A DNA stretch of 64,000 nt from an uncultured Schumannella sp. (lineage in GTDB: Bacteria; Actinomycetota; Actinomycetes; Actinomycetales; Microbacteriaceae), in contig NZ_CAJQNT010000010.1 in NCBI RefSeq assembly GCF_905479755.1, positions 1 through 64,000 on the forward strand. Reading direction: 5' to 3'. Every line of letters begins with the position of its first letter. Position 1 is the first letter of the stretch. This document shows, in pieces, positions 1-7,025 of the stretch. The position numbers were made by a program, and so were the translations under genes. The notes beneath the pieces are model-generated. The model was given only the letters and a program-made list of their open reading frames with translations, searched no databases and was not told the DNA's origin.

Positions 1-84
1 GACGGCACGCAAGACAACGGGATCGCGGTCGACGAGGCGGTTCGTCGCATTCGCGAGGCGATCGACAGCCACGCGCAGGTCTGA
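1..84 (+). CDS. thrS: 3' end of a CDS, probably threonyl-tRNA synthetase (partial)
   Basis: Only the last 27 codons are inside the window, ending in TGA at 82-84. The tail contains the string DGTQDNGIAVDEAV followed by a short basic helix. It resembles the end of the anticodon-binding domain of class II synthetases, and actinobacterial thrS genes typically sit directly upstream of the HIT/Ap4A phosphorylase gene, as here. The stop overlaps the next ATG by one base (TGATG), which suggests translational coupling. The identification rests on this short tail and on gene order. No catalytic motif is visible, so it is an inference. Confidence 0.55.
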   Translation, partial: DGTQDNGIAVDEAVRRIREAIDSHAQV

Positions 85-662
85 TGAGCGACGAGGCCGG
101 AGCCACCGACTACGACGGGATCCGTTATCCGAACGCCGAACGCGCGGCGGCGTTCGCCGGCGTTCCCGACGGTTTCCAGCGGCTGTGGAGCCCCCATCGG
201 ATCGCCTACATCCAAAGCGGACTCTCGAGCCCCACGGAGGACGAGTGCGTGTTCTGTGCCGCTCCGAAGCTCGACGACGCCGAGGCGCTCATCGTGCATC
301 GCGGTGAGCTGGCCTACGTGATTCTGAACCTGTATCCCTACAACGCCGGCCACCTGCTGGTGGTGCCGTACCGCCACGTTGCGACGTATGACGCCGCCAC
401 ACCCGCCGAGGCGACCGAGATTGCTAGCCTGACGCAGACGGCCATGCGGGTGCTCCGCGAGACCTCCCGGACGGACGGCTTCAACATCGGCATGAACCAG
501 GGGGCGATCGCCGGTGCCGGGATCGCCGCGCACCTGCATCAGCATGTCGTCCCGCGCTGGGCTGCCGATGCCAATTTCTTTCCGATCATCGCCCAGACGA
601 AGTCGATCCCCCGGCTTCTGGGCGAGGTGCGCGACGAGCTGGCCGCGGCCTGGCCCGCCTGA
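84..662 (+). CDS. HIT-family nucleotide phosphorylase/hydrolase, Ap4A phosphorylase-like
   Basis: This 192-residue HIT protein resembles the mycobacterial Ap4A phosphorylase (Rv2613c type), which splits diadenosine tetraphosphate with phosphate. The histidine triad is visible as H150-L-H152-Q-H154-V-V. An N-terminal C55-V-F-C58 pair and the conserved [14 protein letters not shown] core (about 82-95) are also present. The length fits the actinobacterial Ap4A phosphorylase group rather than the roughly 110-residue Hint proteins. Its ATG overlaps the stop of the probable thrS gene. Synthetases produce Ap4A as a side product, so the pairing makes sense. The HIT assignment is certain and the exact substrate is inferred from family and context. 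Confidence 0.9.
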   Translation: MSDEAGATDYDGIRYPNAERAAAFAGVPDGFQRLWSPHRIAYIQSGLSSPTEDECVFCAAPKLDDAEALIVHRGELAYVILNLYPYNAGHLLVVPYRHVATYDAATPAEATEIASLTQTAMRVLRETSRTDGFNIGMNQGAIAGAGIAAHLHQHVVPRWAADANFFPIIAQTKSIPRLLGEVRDELAAAWPA

Positions 663-714
663 AATCAAGCCACGCACATCCCTGCGGCACGGAGCCGCAT
701 CCCAGTCACGAAAG

Positions 715-727
715 TAGAATCAAGGTC
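715..727 (+). promoter_or_regulatory. pdxS -10 element placed for a leaderless start
   Basis: TAGAAT at 715-720 is followed by 7 nt and then the pdxS ATG at 728. A transcript starting there would begin at or next to the start codon. No clear -35 is seen. A 6-bp hairpin (TGCGGC at 683-688, loop of 5, GCCGCA at 694-699) lies just upstream. It could end the HIT transcript or overlap the promoter, but it has no U tract. Confidence 0.5.
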
Positions 728-1627
728 ATGAGCGACACCACGAGCACCGAATTCGGCACCAACCGCGTCAAGCGCGGTCTGGCGGAGATGCTGAAGGGCG
801 GCGTCATCATGGATGTCGTCACCGCGGAGCAGGCGAAGATCGCCGAGGACGCCGGTGCGGTCGCGGTCATGGCGCTTGAGCGCGTTCCGGCCGACATCCG
901 CGCCCAGGGGGGCGTCGCGCGGATGAGCGACCCTGACCTGATCGACGACATCATCTCGACCGTGTCGATCCCGGTCATGGCGAAGGCGCGCATCGGCCAC
1001 TTCGTCGAGGCGCAGGTGCTGCAGACGCTCGGAGTCGACTACATCGACGAGTCCGAGGTGCTCTCGCCCGCGGACTACGTGAACCACATCGACAAGTGGC
1101 CCTTCACGGTGCCGTTCGTCTGCGGTGCCACGAACCTGGGGGAGGCGCTTCGCCGCATCACCGAGGGCGCGGCCATGATCCGCTCGAAGGGCGAAGCCGG
1201 AACCGGTGACGTCTCTGAGGCGACCAAGCACATCCGCACGATCACGGGCGAAATCAACGCCCTGAAGTCGAAGACCAAGGACGAGCTCTACGTGGCGGCC
1301 AAGGAGCTGCAGGCTCCCTACGATCTGGTCGCCGAGATCGCCGAGACTGGCAAGCTCCCGGTGGTGCTCTTCACCGCCGGCGGCGTCGCGACGCCGGCGG
1401 ATGCGGCGCTGATGATGCAGCTCGGCGCCGACGGCGTGTTTGTCGGATCGGGCATCTTCAAGTCGGGCAACCCGGCGAAGCGCGCCGCCGCGATCGTCAA
1501 GGCCACGACGTTCTACGACGACCCCTCGGTCATCGCCGAGGTCTCGCGCGGACTCGGGGAGGCGATGGTCGGCATCAACGTCGCCGACCTCGCGGCGCCG
1601 CACCGTCTCGCCGAGCGCGGGTGGTGA
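728..1627 (+). CDS. pdxS: Pyridoxal 5'-phosphate synthase, lyase subunit PdxS
   Basis: PdxS is the (beta/alpha)8-barrel subunit of the DXP-independent vitamin B6 pathway. It builds PLP from ribose 5-phosphate, glyceraldehyde 3-phosphate and ammonia. The 299-residue length is typical. The substrate-binding aspartate (GGVIMDVV, D29) and the imine-forming lysine ([11 protein letters not shown]86) are visible, as are the RSKGEAGTG phosphate-binding and GGVATPADA strings. Ammonia comes from the glutaminase PdxT, encoded immediately downstream with overlapping ends, and the two proteins form a 12+12 complex in studied species. The ATG follows a -10-like TAGAAT by 7 nt, suggesting a leaderless mRNA. 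Confidence 0.98.
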   Translation: MSDTTSTEFGTNRVKRGLAEMLKGGVIMDVVTAEQAKIAEDAGAVAVMALERVPADIRAQGGVARMSDPDLIDDIISTVSIPVMAKARIGHFVEAQVLQTLGVDYIDESEVLSPADYVNHIDKWPFTVPFVCGATNLGEALRRITEGAAMIRSKGEAGTGDVSEATKHIRTITGEINALKSKTKDELYVAAKELQAPYDLVAEIAETGKLPVVLFTAGGVATPADAALMMQLGADGVFVGSGIFKSGNPAKRAAAIVKATTFYDDPSVIAEVSRGLGEAMVGINVADLAAPHRLAERGW

Positions 1628-2241
1628 CAGCCGCGACGTCGAGCCTGGGCGAGGCGCTGACGGTCGGGGTGCTCGCCCTGCAGGGCGACTTCCGCGAGCA
1701 CCTCGCGTCGCTGCGCGCGCTCGGAGCGGATGCGCGGCCGGTGCGCCGCCCGGAGGAGCTCGCCGCGGTCCAGGGTCTCGTGATCCCGGGCGGTGAGTCG
1801 AGCGTGATGGACAAGCTGAGCCGCATCTTCGGCCTCGCCGAACCGCTGCGTTCCCGCATTGCCGACGGGATGCCGGTCTATGGCACGTGTGCCGGCCTCA
1901 TCATGCTGGCCGATCGCATCGTCGACGGGATCGAGGGGCAGCAGACGCTCGGCGGGCTGGACATCACGGTCCGCCGCAACGCCTTCGGAAACCAGAACGA
2001 CTCCTTCGAGACGGACCTGGCGATTCCGGCGCTCGGCGAGGAGCCGGTGCATGCGGTGTTCATTCGCGCTCCCGCCATCGAGAGCACCGGCCCGGGGGTG
2101 ACCGTCCTGGCCTCGCTTCCGGACGGTCGCGGCGTCGCGGTTGAGCACGGCAACCTGCTCGGCACCGCGTTCCACCCGGAGGTCACGGGGGAGCGCCGGT
2201 TCCACGAGCGCTTCCTGCAGCTGGTCCGCGCCGCGGCGTAG
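1621..2241 (+). CDS. pdxT: Pyridoxal 5'-phosphate synthase, glutaminase subunit PdxT
   Basis: PdxT is the class I glutamine amidotransferase that channels ammonia to PdxS. Motifs in order are [11 protein letters not shown] (about 18-27), the oxyanion string IPGGESSVM (55-63), the nucleophile elbow YGTC90AGL, and the catalytic H185-P-E187 near the C-terminus (GTAFHPE). The length of 206 residues is slightly above the usual 190-200 because of an N-terminal extension of about 14 residues. The start is either GTG 1621 or GTG 1624, both overlapping the pdxS stop. No strong ribosome binding site separates them, so translation is probably coupled to pdxS. Confidence 0.97.
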   Translation: MVTAATSSLGEALTVGVLALQGDFREHLASLRALGADARPVRRPEELAAVQGLVIPGGESSVMDKLSRIFGLAEPLRSRIADGMPVYGTCAGLIMLADRIVDGIEGQQTLGGLDITVRRNAFGNQNDSFETDLAIPALGEEPVHAVFIRAPAIESTGPGVTVLASLPDGRGVAVEHGNLLGTAFHPEVTGERRFHERFLQLVRAAA

Positions 2242-2280
2242 CCGCTCGCGCACGGATGCGGGACCGGCCATGCTGGGAAC

Positions 2281-2883
2281 ATGAACTGGTACTCGGACTT
2301 CCCGGCCCGTCGCACCCGGCAGGTGATCGGCGATCTCATCGCGATCGCCACGATCGTCATCGCGATTCTCGTCGGCGTCTCGGTGCAGACGTTCATCGCG
2401 ACCTTCGCCGATGTCGGCGTTCAGCTGGAGGAGGCCGGGACTGGCTTCGAGGAGACGATGACGGAGGTGGGGGAGAATCTCGGTGGGGTTCCGCTCATCG
2501 GGTCCGGCATCCGCGCCCCCTTCGACGCCGCCAGCGGTGCCGGTGGCGCCCTCGCGGAGGCAGGTCAGGCGCACCAGGATCTGGTCAACCAGGGGGCGCT
2601 GCTCGCCGGCGTGCTCGTGGCGTCCGGGCCGATCCTCGCGGTGCTCGTGCTGTGGCTGCTGCCGCGGCTCTCCACGGCCCGCCGGGCGCGAGAGGCGCGG
2701 GCCCTGGCGGGAAGCCCCGACGGCCATGAACTGCTCGCGCTGCGCGCGCTGGCGAACCGGCCTTTCCGCGAACTGGTGACGGTGCATGCGGAGCCGCTGA
2801 CCGCGTGGCGTTCGCGCGACCAGGTGGCCGTGCGGGGACTCGCGCAACTCGAACTCCGGCGCGTGGGCGTGCGGCTGCGCTGA
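2281..2883 (+). CDS. Hypothetical membrane protein with two predicted TM segments
   Basis: This 200-residue protein is not recognised. A short N-terminal region (MNWYSDFPARRTRQ) precedes a hydrophobic segment at about 19-40. A polar extracytoplasmic stretch with Gly/Ala-rich sequence follows (about 41-115), then a second hydrophobic segment at about 117-135 and a basic, Arg-rich cytoplasmic tail. The ATG follows a weak -10-like CATGCT (2269-2274) by 6 nt, suggesting its own leaderless promoter. Its stop lies 4 bp from the stop of the convergent next gene. No catalytic or binding motif is visible, and I assign no function. Confidence 0.75.
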   Translation: MNWYSDFPARRTRQVIGDLIAIATIVIAILVGVSVQTFIATFADVGVQLEEAGTGFEETMTEVGENLGGVPLIGSGIRAPFDAASGAGGALAEAGQAHQDLVNQGALLAGVLVASGPILAVLVLWLLPRLSTARRAREARALAGSPDGHELLALRALANRPFRELVTVHAEPLTAWRSRDQVAVRGLAQLELRRVGVRLR

Positions 2884-2887
2884 GGCG

Positions 2888-3343
2888 CTACAGGGTCTCG
2901 GTGTGCAGGAAGATGGCCGCCGGGATCGCCGTCTGGATCGCCCGGTAGGCGGCGGAGGCGCGCAGGGACTTCTCGAACTCGATGCTGGCGGGCGGGCTGA
3001 AACACCAGGCGTGCCCGCGCCCGAGCGCCCGGCGGGCCGGAGTCCAGCGGTAGGCGAGTGTCACCGAGAGCTGCACGATCGGTTCGTCGTCGCCCTCTCG
3101 CACCAACTGCCGCGTCAAGTCCACCGTGAAGCGCTCGGCGTCGGCATCCGGTCCCCACTGCCAGAGCAGTCCGTCTCCCTGATCGGTGATGCGCGCGTGC
3201 TGGGCGCGGAACTCGCGATAGAACGCGAGCACGAGCGTCGTCGCCTCGGGCACGCGCAGACCCGGGAGAGCCGTGCCGCGGGCGTCGAGGAATCGGCGAA
3301 ACGCGTTCTCGGCGTAGGTGATACGAAACCAGCGTGACGGCAT
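2888..3343 (-). CDS. Hypothetical 151-aa protein
   Basis: This soluble protein is not recognised. It has no signal peptide or TM segment. The N-terminus (MPSRWFRITYAENAFRRFLD) looks helical and is followed by a mixed alpha/beta region with several Trp residues. On the minus strand a TAGGCT hexamer (3355 to 3350) lies 6 nt before the ATG, indicating a leaderless start. The gene is divergent from yebC, sharing a 75-bp upstream region, and convergent with the membrane-protein gene at 2281. The clean start context and dense packing support a real gene, but its role is unknown. Confidence 0.7.
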   Translation of the reverse strand: MPSRWFRITYAENAFRRFLDARGTALPGLRVPEATTLVLAFYREFRAQHARITDQGDGLLWQWGPDADAERFTVDLTRQLVREGDDEPIVQLSVTLAYRWTPARRALGRGHAWCFSPPASIEFEKSLRASAAYRAIQTAIPAAIFLHTETL

Positions 3344-3349
3344 CCCGCG

Positions 3350-3388
3350 AGCCTAGTCGGCGGGCGGTCGCTGCGGCCTCGCTAGAAT
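3350..3388. promoter_or_regulatory. Divergent promoter region between the 151-aa gene and yebC
   Basis: Reading left, TAGGCT (complement of 3350-3355) lies 6 nt from the minus-strand ATG. Reading right, TAGAAT at 3383-3388 precedes yebC. No convincing -35 hexamer was found for either. The yebC transcript would have a short leader containing a good ribosome binding site (GAAGGAG, 3408-3414) 4 nt before its GTG. Confidence 0.5.
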
Positions 3389-3418
3389 GGGCGAGATTTC
3401 CAGCAGCGAAGGAGCACC

Positions 3419-4180
3419 GTGAGCGGGCATTCCAAATGGGCCACGACCAAGCACAAGAAGGCGGTCATCGACCAACGCCGGGCGAAGTCGTTCGCGAAGC
3501 TCATCAAGAACATCGAGGTCGCCGCCAAGATGGGCGGCGCCGATCTGTCGGGCAACCCGACGCTCGTCGACGCCGTGCAGAAGGCCAAGAAGACCTCCGT
3601 TCCCAACGACAACATCGACCGCGCGATCAAGCGCGGCGCGGGTCTCAGCGGTGAGTCGGTCGACTACCAGACGATCATGTACGAGGGCTACGGCCCCAAC
3701 GGCGTCGCCCTGCTGGTCGAGTGTCTGACCGACAACAAGAACCGCGCCGCCGCCGAGGTGCGCACCCTCATGACGCGCAACGGCGGGACGATGGCCGACC
3801 CCGGCAGCGTCGCCTACAACTTCAGCCGCAAGGGCGTCATCTCGATCACCAAGACCGAGGGCGTGACCGAGGACGACATCCTGCTGGCGGTGCTCGACGC
3901 GGGCGCCGAGGAGGTCATCGACCAGGGCGGCGGGTTCGAGGTTCACACCGACCCCTCACAGCTCGTCGCGGCGCGAACCGCGCTCGTGGACGCCGGCATC
4001 GACTACGACTCCGCAGAAGCCGAGTTCGTGCCGAGCCTTCAGGTGGAGGTCGACGCGGATACCGCGCGCAAGGTCTTCAAGCTGATCGACGCGCTCGAAG
4101 ACAGCGATGACGTGCAGAACGTCTTCAGCAACTTCGACATCCCCGCCGACGTGCAGGCCGAGCTCGACGCCGACGAGTAG
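3419..4180 (+). CDS. yebC: YebC/PmpR family translation/regulatory protein
   Basis: This 253-residue protein belongs to the YebC/TACO1 family. It opens with the diagnostic [28 protein letters not shown]. Other family strings are [28 protein letters not shown] and the C-terminal [21 protein letters not shown]. Members were first described as DNA-binding regulators, and more recent work links some of them to relieving ribosome stalling at proline stretches. Which applies here cannot be told from sequence. The GTG start has a well-placed GAAGGAG. yebC commonly precedes ruvCAB in bacteria, as it does here, but ruvC has its own promoter. Confidence 0.96.
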   Translation: MSGHSKWATTKHKKAVIDQRRAKSFAKLIKNIEVAAKMGGADLSGNPTLVDAVQKAKKTSVPNDNIDRAIKRGAGLSGESVDYQTIMYEGYGPNGVALLVECLTDNKNRAAAEVRTLMTRNGGTMADPGSVAYNFSRKGVISITKTEGVTEDDILLAVLDAGAEEVIDQGGGFEVHTDPSQLVAARTALVDAGIDYDSAEAEFVPSLQVEVDADTARKVFKLIDALEDSDDVQNVFSNFDIPADVQAELDADE

Positions 4181-4220
4181 TCGCTCGGGCGGACGACTCG
4201 TCGCCCGGCTCGGCGCGCCC

Positions 4221-4236
4221 TCGTACATATGTTCGA
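4221..4236 (+). promoter_or_regulatory. LexA operator (SOS box) upstream of ruvCAB
   Basis: The 16-mer TCGTACATATGTTCGA matches the actinobacterial LexA consensus TCGAAC-N4-GTTCGA at 11 of 12 fixed positions. The single deviation is T for A in the left half. It sits where a -35 hexamer would fall, 10 bp upstream of the ruvC -10-like TAGCGT at 4247-4252, so bound LexA would block initiation. ruv genes are known SOS targets in mycobacteria. Confidence 0.8.
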
Positions 4237-4246
4237 GTGAATCGAG

Positions 4247-4252
4247 TAGCGT
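4247..4252 (+). promoter_or_regulatory. ruvC -10 element
   Basis: TAGCGT ends 6 nt before the ruvC ATG at 4259, and no Shine-Dalgarno sequence lies between, so the ruvCAB mRNA is probably leaderless. The LexA box occupies the -35 region. Confidence 0.5.
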
Positions 4253-4258
4253 CGAGGT

Positions 4259-4819
4259 ATGCGCGTTCTGGGAGTCGATCCGGGTTTGACCCGGTGCGGG
4301 GTCGGGGTGGTCGACGTCTCGGCCGACCGCCGCGCACGGCTCGTTCACGTGGGTGTCATCCGCACCGCGCCCGAGGTGCCGCTCCCGGAGCGGCTCCTCG
4401 CGATCTCGACCGAGCTGCGACTTCTCGTGGCGGAGCATCGTCCCGAGGCGCTCGCGGTGGAGCGGGTCTTCGCGCAGCACAACCTTCGTTCGGTGATGGG
4501 AACCGCCCAGGCGAGTGGCATCGCGCTGCTCGTCGCCGCGGAACACGAGTTGCCGATCGGGCTGCACACGCCGAGCGAAGTCAAGGCGGCGATCACCGGC
4601 TACGGCGCCGCCGACAAGGCGCAGGTCGGCGCGATGGTGGCGCGCGTGCTCTCGCTTCCCGAGATTCCACGCCCGGCGGATGCCGCCGACGCGCTCGCGA
4701 TCGCGATTTGCCACGCGTGGCGCGGGGGAGCCGCCGAGGCGTCGACGGCGGCGCTGACTCCCGCCCAGCGCGCGTGGCGCGACGCCGAGCGCCGCGGGGC
4801 TCGTAAGGTGGCGCCATGA
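4259..4819 (+). CDS. ruvC: Holliday junction endonuclease RuvC
   Basis: RuvC resolves four-way junctions by paired cuts within the RuvABC resolvasome. The RNase H-like fold and its four acidic metal ligands are visible: D7 (VLGVDPGL), E68 (ALAVERVF), and D141 plus D144 near the C-terminal part ([12 protein letters not shown]). The length of 186 residues is usual. The ATG at 4259 is supported by the -10 hexamer 6 nt upstream. The gene overlaps ruvA by 4 bp (ATGA), and all three ruv genes are coupled in this way, giving coordinated SOS-inducible expression. Confidence 0.98.
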   Translation: MRVLGVDPGLTRCGVGVVDVSADRRARLVHVGVIRTAPEVPLPERLLAISTELRLLVAEHRPEALAVERVFAQHNLRSVMGTAQASGIALLVAAEHELPIGLHTPSEVKAAITGYGAADKAQVGAMVARVLSLPEIPRPADAADALAIAICHAWRGGAAEASTAALTPAQRAWRDAERRGARKVAP

Positions 4820-5412
4820 TCTCGTCGGTTCGCGGCCTCGTGCTGGCGGCATCCGGCTCGCTCGTCGTGATCGAGGTGGGCGGCATCGGCCTCTCGGTGC
4901 AGACCACGCCCGCGGCCGTTCTGTCGGTGCGGGTGGGCCACGAGGCGCGCTTGCACACCGCGCTGCTCGTGCGGGACGACGAGTTGGCCCTGGTCGGATT
5001 CCCCACGACGGAGGAGCTCGAGGTCTTCGAACTGCTGCGCAGTGTCTCGGGCGTCGGCCCGAAGTCAGCGATCGGCGTGCTCGCCGCGCTCAGCCCGGCA
5101 GAGGTCGCCGCGGCCGTCGCTGCCGACGATGACGGGGCATTCCGCAAGGTCTCGGGCATTGGGCCGAAGACCGCGAAGCTCATCGTGGTGTCGCTGGCCG
5201 GCAAGGTGCACGCCCCGGCTCATGCGGCTCCCGCGATCCGCGCGCGGGGCGTCGACGAGAGCGTCGTCACGGCGCTCATCGGGCTCGGCTGGCCCGAGCG
5301 CGTCGCGAGTCAGGTGGTCAGCGAGGTCGTCGACGGGGCGCCCGACGAATCCGACGTCCCCGCCGTCCTGCGGCTCGCGCTGGCCAGGCTCGGCCCCGGA
5401 GGGCGTTCGTGA
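4816..5412 (+). CDS. ruvA: Holliday junction DNA helicase subunit RuvA
   Basis: RuvA tetramers grip the Holliday junction and load the RuvB motor. The N-terminal OB-fold begins [10 protein letters not shown]. Two helix-hairpin-helix motifs are visible at about residues 77-90 ([14 protein letters not shown]) and 112-125 ([14 protein letters not shown]). The C-terminal domain III (about 150-198) that contacts RuvB follows a flexible linker. The length of 198 residues is normal. It overlaps ruvC and ruvB by 4 bp each, so the stoichiometry is probably set by translational coupling. Confidence 0.98.
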   Translation: MISSVRGLVLAASGSLVVIEVGGIGLSVQTTPAAVLSVRVGHEARLHTALLVRDDELALVGFPTTEELEVFELLRSVSGVGPKSAIGVLAALSPAEVAAAVAADDDGAFRKVSGIGPKTAKLIVVSLAGKVHAPAHAAPAIRARGVDESVVTALIGLGWPERVASQVVSEVVDGAPDESDVPAVLRLALARLGPGGRS

Positions 5413-6449
5413 GCGAGCCGGATGACGTGATGCGCGCGGCGCCGGAGTCGGATGTGGAGCTCGCCTTCGAAGGCGCGCTCCGCCCGCGCTCCCTGGCCGA
5501 GTTCGTTGGCCAGGCGAAGGTGCGCGGTCAGCTGCAACTGCTGCTCGATGCCGCCGCCTTGCAGAACCGGACCCCCGACCACATTCTGCTCGCCGGCCCT
5601 CCCGGCCTCGGCAAGACGACCCTCGCGATGATCGTGGCGCACGAGTCGGGTCGACCGCTGCGCATGTCGAGTGGCCCCGCGATCCAGCACGCGGGCGACC
5701 TCGCGGCGATCCTGTCGAGCCTGGTGCCCGGCGAAGTTCTGTTTATCGACGAGATCCACCGCATGGCGCGCTCCGCGGAAGAGATGCTCTACCTCGCGAT
5801 GGAGGACTTCCGCATCGACATCATGGTCGGCAAGGGCGCCGGAGCGACGAGCATCCCGCTTGAACTCGCGCCGTTCACCCTCGTCGGCGCGACAACGCGC
5901 TCGGGCTTGCTTCCCAACCCGCTGCGCGACCGCTTCGGGTTCACCGCCCATCTCGAGTTCTACGGGGACGGTGAACTCGAACAGGTCTTGGATCGCGCGT
6001 CGCGACTGCTCGAGCTCGACATCCCGACGGAGGCGCGCCACGAGATCGCGTCACGAAGCCGGGGGACTCCGCGCATCGCCAATCGACTGCTGCGCCGCGT
6101 TCGCGACTACGCCCTCGTGCACGGCGCCGACGACGGCCGCGCGCGGCTCGAGCACGTGAATGCGGCCCTCGAGCTCTACGACGTCGATGCGATCGGACTC
6201 GATCGCCTGGACCGCGCGGTCCTCGACGCGATCGTCCGCCGTTTCGACGGCGGCCCGGTGGGACTCGGAACGCTGGCCGTGTCGGTGGGCGAAGAAGCCG
6301 AAACCATCGAGTCCGTGGTGGAGCCGTTTCTGGTGCGGATCGGGCTGCTCTCTCGGACGCCTCGCGGTCGCGTCGCGACCCGTCAGGCCTGGTCGCACCT
6401 CGGAGTGGCGAGGTCGGACGCCGGAGTGCTCTTCGACGATGACGTATGA
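5409..6449 (+). CDS. ruvB: Holliday junction branch-migration ATPase RuvB
   Basis: RuvB is the AAA+ hexameric motor that drives branch migration with RuvA. Walker A is GPPGLGKT at 63-70 and Walker B is FIDEIH at 112-117. Sensor 1 lies in [19 protein letters not shown] and the arginine sensor 2 region in [18 protein letters not shown] winged-helix C-terminal domain ends the protein at 346 residues, typical for the family. The start is the GTG overlapping the ruvA stop. A strong -10-like TATGAT overlaps the ruvB stop and probably serves yajC. Confidence 0.98.
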   Translation: MSEPDDVMRAAPESDVELAFEGALRPRSLAEFVGQAKVRGQLQLLLDAAALQNRTPDHILLAGPPGLGKTTLAMIVAHESGRPLRMSSGPAIQHAGDLAAILSSLVPGEVLFIDEIHRMARSAEEMLYLAMEDFRIDIMVGKGAGATSIPLELAPFTLVGATTRSGLLPNPLRDRFGFTAHLEFYGDGELEQVLDRASRLLELDIPTEARHEIASRSRGTPRIANRLLRRVRDYALVHGADDGRARLEHVNAALELYDVDAIGLDRLDRAVLDAIVRRFDGGPVGLGTLAVSVGEEAETIESVVEPFLVRIGLLSRTPRGRVATRQAWSHLGVARSDAGVLFDDDV

Positions 6450-6495
6450 TTTCTAGGAACCGTCGAGCCGTTCTCTGACGCTCCGAATCGGTTCC
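6445..6495 (+). promoter_or_regulatory. Probable yajC-secDF promoter and leader hairpin
   Basis: TATGAT at 6445-6450, one of the best -10 matches in the window, overlaps the ruvB stop codon. Downstream, GGAACCG (6456-6462) is the perfect complement of CGGTTCC (6489-6495), giving a 7-bp stem with a 26-nt loop in the would-be leader. No good -35 was seen. Confidence 0.45.
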
Positions 6496-6524
6496 CCCTC
6501 AACTTGGAAGGTCTCCCTCTCCCC

Positions 6525-6929
6525 ATGGATCCGCTCACAATCGGCCTGTTCGCGCTCATCGCAGTCATGATCTTCTTCATGTTCCGCAACTCGCGGAAGC
6601 GTCGCCAGGAGGCCGAAGAGCTCGCGCTCAAGATGGTCCCCGGCGCCGAGATCATGACCCAGCACGGCATCTACGGCACGCTCATCTCGCTCGACGAGGA
6701 GAAGAACGAGGCGATCGTCGAGACGATGCCCGGAACGCAGCTGCGCGTGCACCGTCAGACGCTCGCGCGCGTCGTCGAGCCCGAGGTGGCCGAGGAGGCC
6801 GAGGCCGACGCGGCCGAGCCGACCTACTCGCTCAACGAAGACACCGCGATTCCGGCGGAGCCGGAGTTCGGTGAGCGCACCGAAGACGCGAAGCCGAAGC
6901 GCGCCCCGCGCAAGAAGGCCGCGGAGTAA
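6525..6929 (+). CDS. yajC: Preprotein translocase accessory subunit YajC
   Basis: YajC is a small single-pass membrane protein of the SecDF-YajC complex. From ATG 6525 the protein has 134 residues. A TM segment (about 3-20, IGLFALIAVMIFFMF) is followed by the cytosolic YajC domain with the family string MVPGAEIMTQHGIYGTLISLDEE. The tail is acidic and then basic, ending in a Lys/Arg/Pro-rich stretch typical of actinobacterial YajC. A TTG at 6504 would add seven residues before the TM segment. I prefer the ATG because the hydrophobic segment then begins at once and GGAAGG lies upstream. secD and secF follow. Confidence 0.92.
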   Translation: MDPLTIGLFALIAVMIFFMFRNSRKRRQEAEELALKMVPGAEIMTQHGIYGTLISLDEEKNEAIVETMPGTQLRVHRQTLARVVEPEVAEEAEADAAEPTYSLNEDTAIPAEPEFGERTEDAKPKRAPRKKAAE

Positions 6930-6948
6930 CCGCTAACCTGAGGTGCTC

Positions 6949-6990
6949 TCCCGGTCTGACCGGGATGAGCCGCCCGGTCTTTGCCGGGTG
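6949..6990 (+). promoter_or_regulatory. Tandem, mutually exclusive hairpins between yajC and secD
   Basis: Hairpin 1 pairs TCCCGGT (6949-6955) with ACCGGGA (6959-6965), a perfect 7-bp stem with a 3-nt loop. Hairpin 2 pairs CGCCCGG (6971-6977) with CCGGGTG (6984-6990), 7 bp including one G.U. The right arm of hairpin 1 (ACCGGG, 6959-6964) can instead pair with CCCGGT (6973-6978) of hairpin 2, so the two folds compete. There is no U tract after either. The arrangement looks like an attenuator or an mRNA-processing or stability site. Confidence 0.5.
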
Positions 6991-7025
6991 CCCGTTGCAC
7001 GCCTGAAAGAAAGCAGAGCCGCCCC

